A DNA stretch of 23,909 nucleotides from a virus. Shown one piece after another: positions 23,558 to 23,909 of the stretch (its first letter is position 1; the number at the start of each line of letters is the position of its first letter). The DNA lies in the IMG/VR virus record IMGVR_UViG_3300001460_000208, positions 1 to 23,909 of that record; one strand, given 5' to 3'. The notes under the pieces were generated by a model. The model saw only the letters and a list, made by a program, of their open reading frames with translations, was not told where the DNA came from and searched no databases. The translations under genes and the position numbers were made by a program.

Positions 23558-23909
23558 TTATTTTTTCCTCTTTTTAGTTTTTCTGCATTTACCATCTTTT
23601 CTTTTGCCGTATTTGCATTTCTTCTTTTTCTTTTTCTGAACCCAATGTCCAAATCCCCAAGGATAAAAACCTACTCTGTATGGACGTTTAGCAATGTCTT
23701 TAGATGTTGTAGCGGAATCATTTGGATCTGATCCTGAGTCATTGGATTCTGAGTCGCCTTCAGAGTCACCCGAGTCACCTCCCAGTGGTGTTCCACCCGA
23801 GTCGCCGCCTGATTCGCCACCTGATGCTCCACTTGATCCACCTGATGCTCCACTTGATCCACCTGATGCTCCACTTGATCCACCTGATGCTCCACTTGAT
23901 CCACCTGAT
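23558..23909 (-). CDS. C-terminal part of an SGGSSGA-repeat, lysine-rich-tail protein (5' end outside window)
   Basis: A minus-strand frame open from the right edge to TAA at 23558-23560. It has no start in the window. It reads as repeated heptads SGGSSGA, then a Gly/Ser/Asp/Glu-rich linker (GGDSGDSEGDSESNDSGSD), then a compact aromatic segment (KRPYRVGFYPWGFGHWVQ) and a strongly basic end, KKKKKKCKYGKRKDGKC and RKTKKRKK. The tail includes two Cys ten residues apart. The layout is a flexible spacer followed by a small folded or nucleic-acid/polyanion-binding end. It is upstream of the patatin-like gene by 11 bases, so they are probably one operon. A virion surface, head-decoration or DNA-binding role is possible. 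I recognise no family. Confidence 0.7.
   Translation of the reverse strand, partial: SGGSSGASGGSSGASGGSSGASGGSSGASGGESGGDSGGTPLGGDSGDSEGDSESNDSGSDPNDSATTSKDIAKRPYRVGFYPWGFGHWVQKKKKKKCKYGKRKDGKCRKTKKRKK
23817..23909 (-). repeat. 21-bp tandem repeats encoding SGGSSGA, continuing off the right edge
   Basis: Four full identical 21-base units at 23817-23837, 23838-23858, 23859-23879 and 23880-23900, plus the first nine bases of a fifth. The period is a multiple of three and each unit encodes one heptapeptide, so copy number can vary without shifting the frame. Identity at the DNA level points to recent slippage or expansion. Confidence 0.95.

Noticed and set aside
23671-23904. Minus-strand 77-residue frame made of DQVEHQV repeats
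   Set aside because: It is the wrong frame over the 21-bp repeats. The adjacent frame reads SGGSSGA repeats and continues into a sensible basic C-terminus that ends just before the next gene.
1-23909. tRNA or rRNA genes
   Set aside because: The gaps between genes are all shorter than about 60 bases and no cloverleaf or GTTCGA-type arm was seen in them. Scanning was by eye only.

Overview
The window reads as part of an AT-rich genome of a contractile-tailed (myovirus-type) phage, or of a prophage-like derivative. About 80% of it is one long minus-strand structural operon. From right to left this runs: four uncharacterised genes (19277 down to 16414), a 2271-residue tape measure protein, a tube-initiator-like protein, a LysM/gp53-like protein, a hub protein, a cysteine-rich gp5/gpV-type spike, a gp25/gpW wedge protein, a gp6/gpJ wedge protein and a very large gpI-domain protein that runs off the left edge. 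This is the classic baseplate order shared by P2, Mu, T4-like phages and contractile injection systems. Sheath, tube, capsid, terminase and integrase genes are not in view, and the host cannot be named from the sequence.

Left half (1-16410): the baseplate genes and tape measure are packed with overlaps or gaps of a few bases, and most have good ribosome binding sites. The 31-base and 54-base gaps either side of the spike gene are the exceptions. The gpI gene is interrupted by an exact 19-bp tandem duplication (339-376). It shifts the frame and stops the 865-residue product, while a stop-free continuation in the new frame reaches the window edge. The tape measure gene holds several nearly exact tandem repeats (114, 90 and 33 bp, all multiples of three).

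Middle (16414-19328): four genes upstream of the tape measure, read in the same direction and overlapping or nearly touching, end at a 51-bp AT-rich divergent gap, which probably holds the promoters for both directions.

Right part (19329-23909): five plus-strand genes. They encode a coiled-coil membrane-anchored protein, two proteins whose N-termini look like T4-type capsid-targeting peptides followed by prohead-protease-like LxE|A/G sites, a probable GT-A glycosyltransferase and an unknown protein. Facing them is a minus-strand cluster: the C-terminal part of an SGGSSGA-repeat and lysine-rich protein (open at the right edge), a patatin-like phospholipase with an intact GxSxG/DAG dyad, and a small protein whose gene contains a perfect 15-bp inverted repeat.

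Taken together, the left and middle regions build the tail and baseplate. The right region seems to supply head-packaged or accessory functions: possible injected proteins, surface or glycan modification, and membrane or lipid attack. The least described part is 19329-23909.
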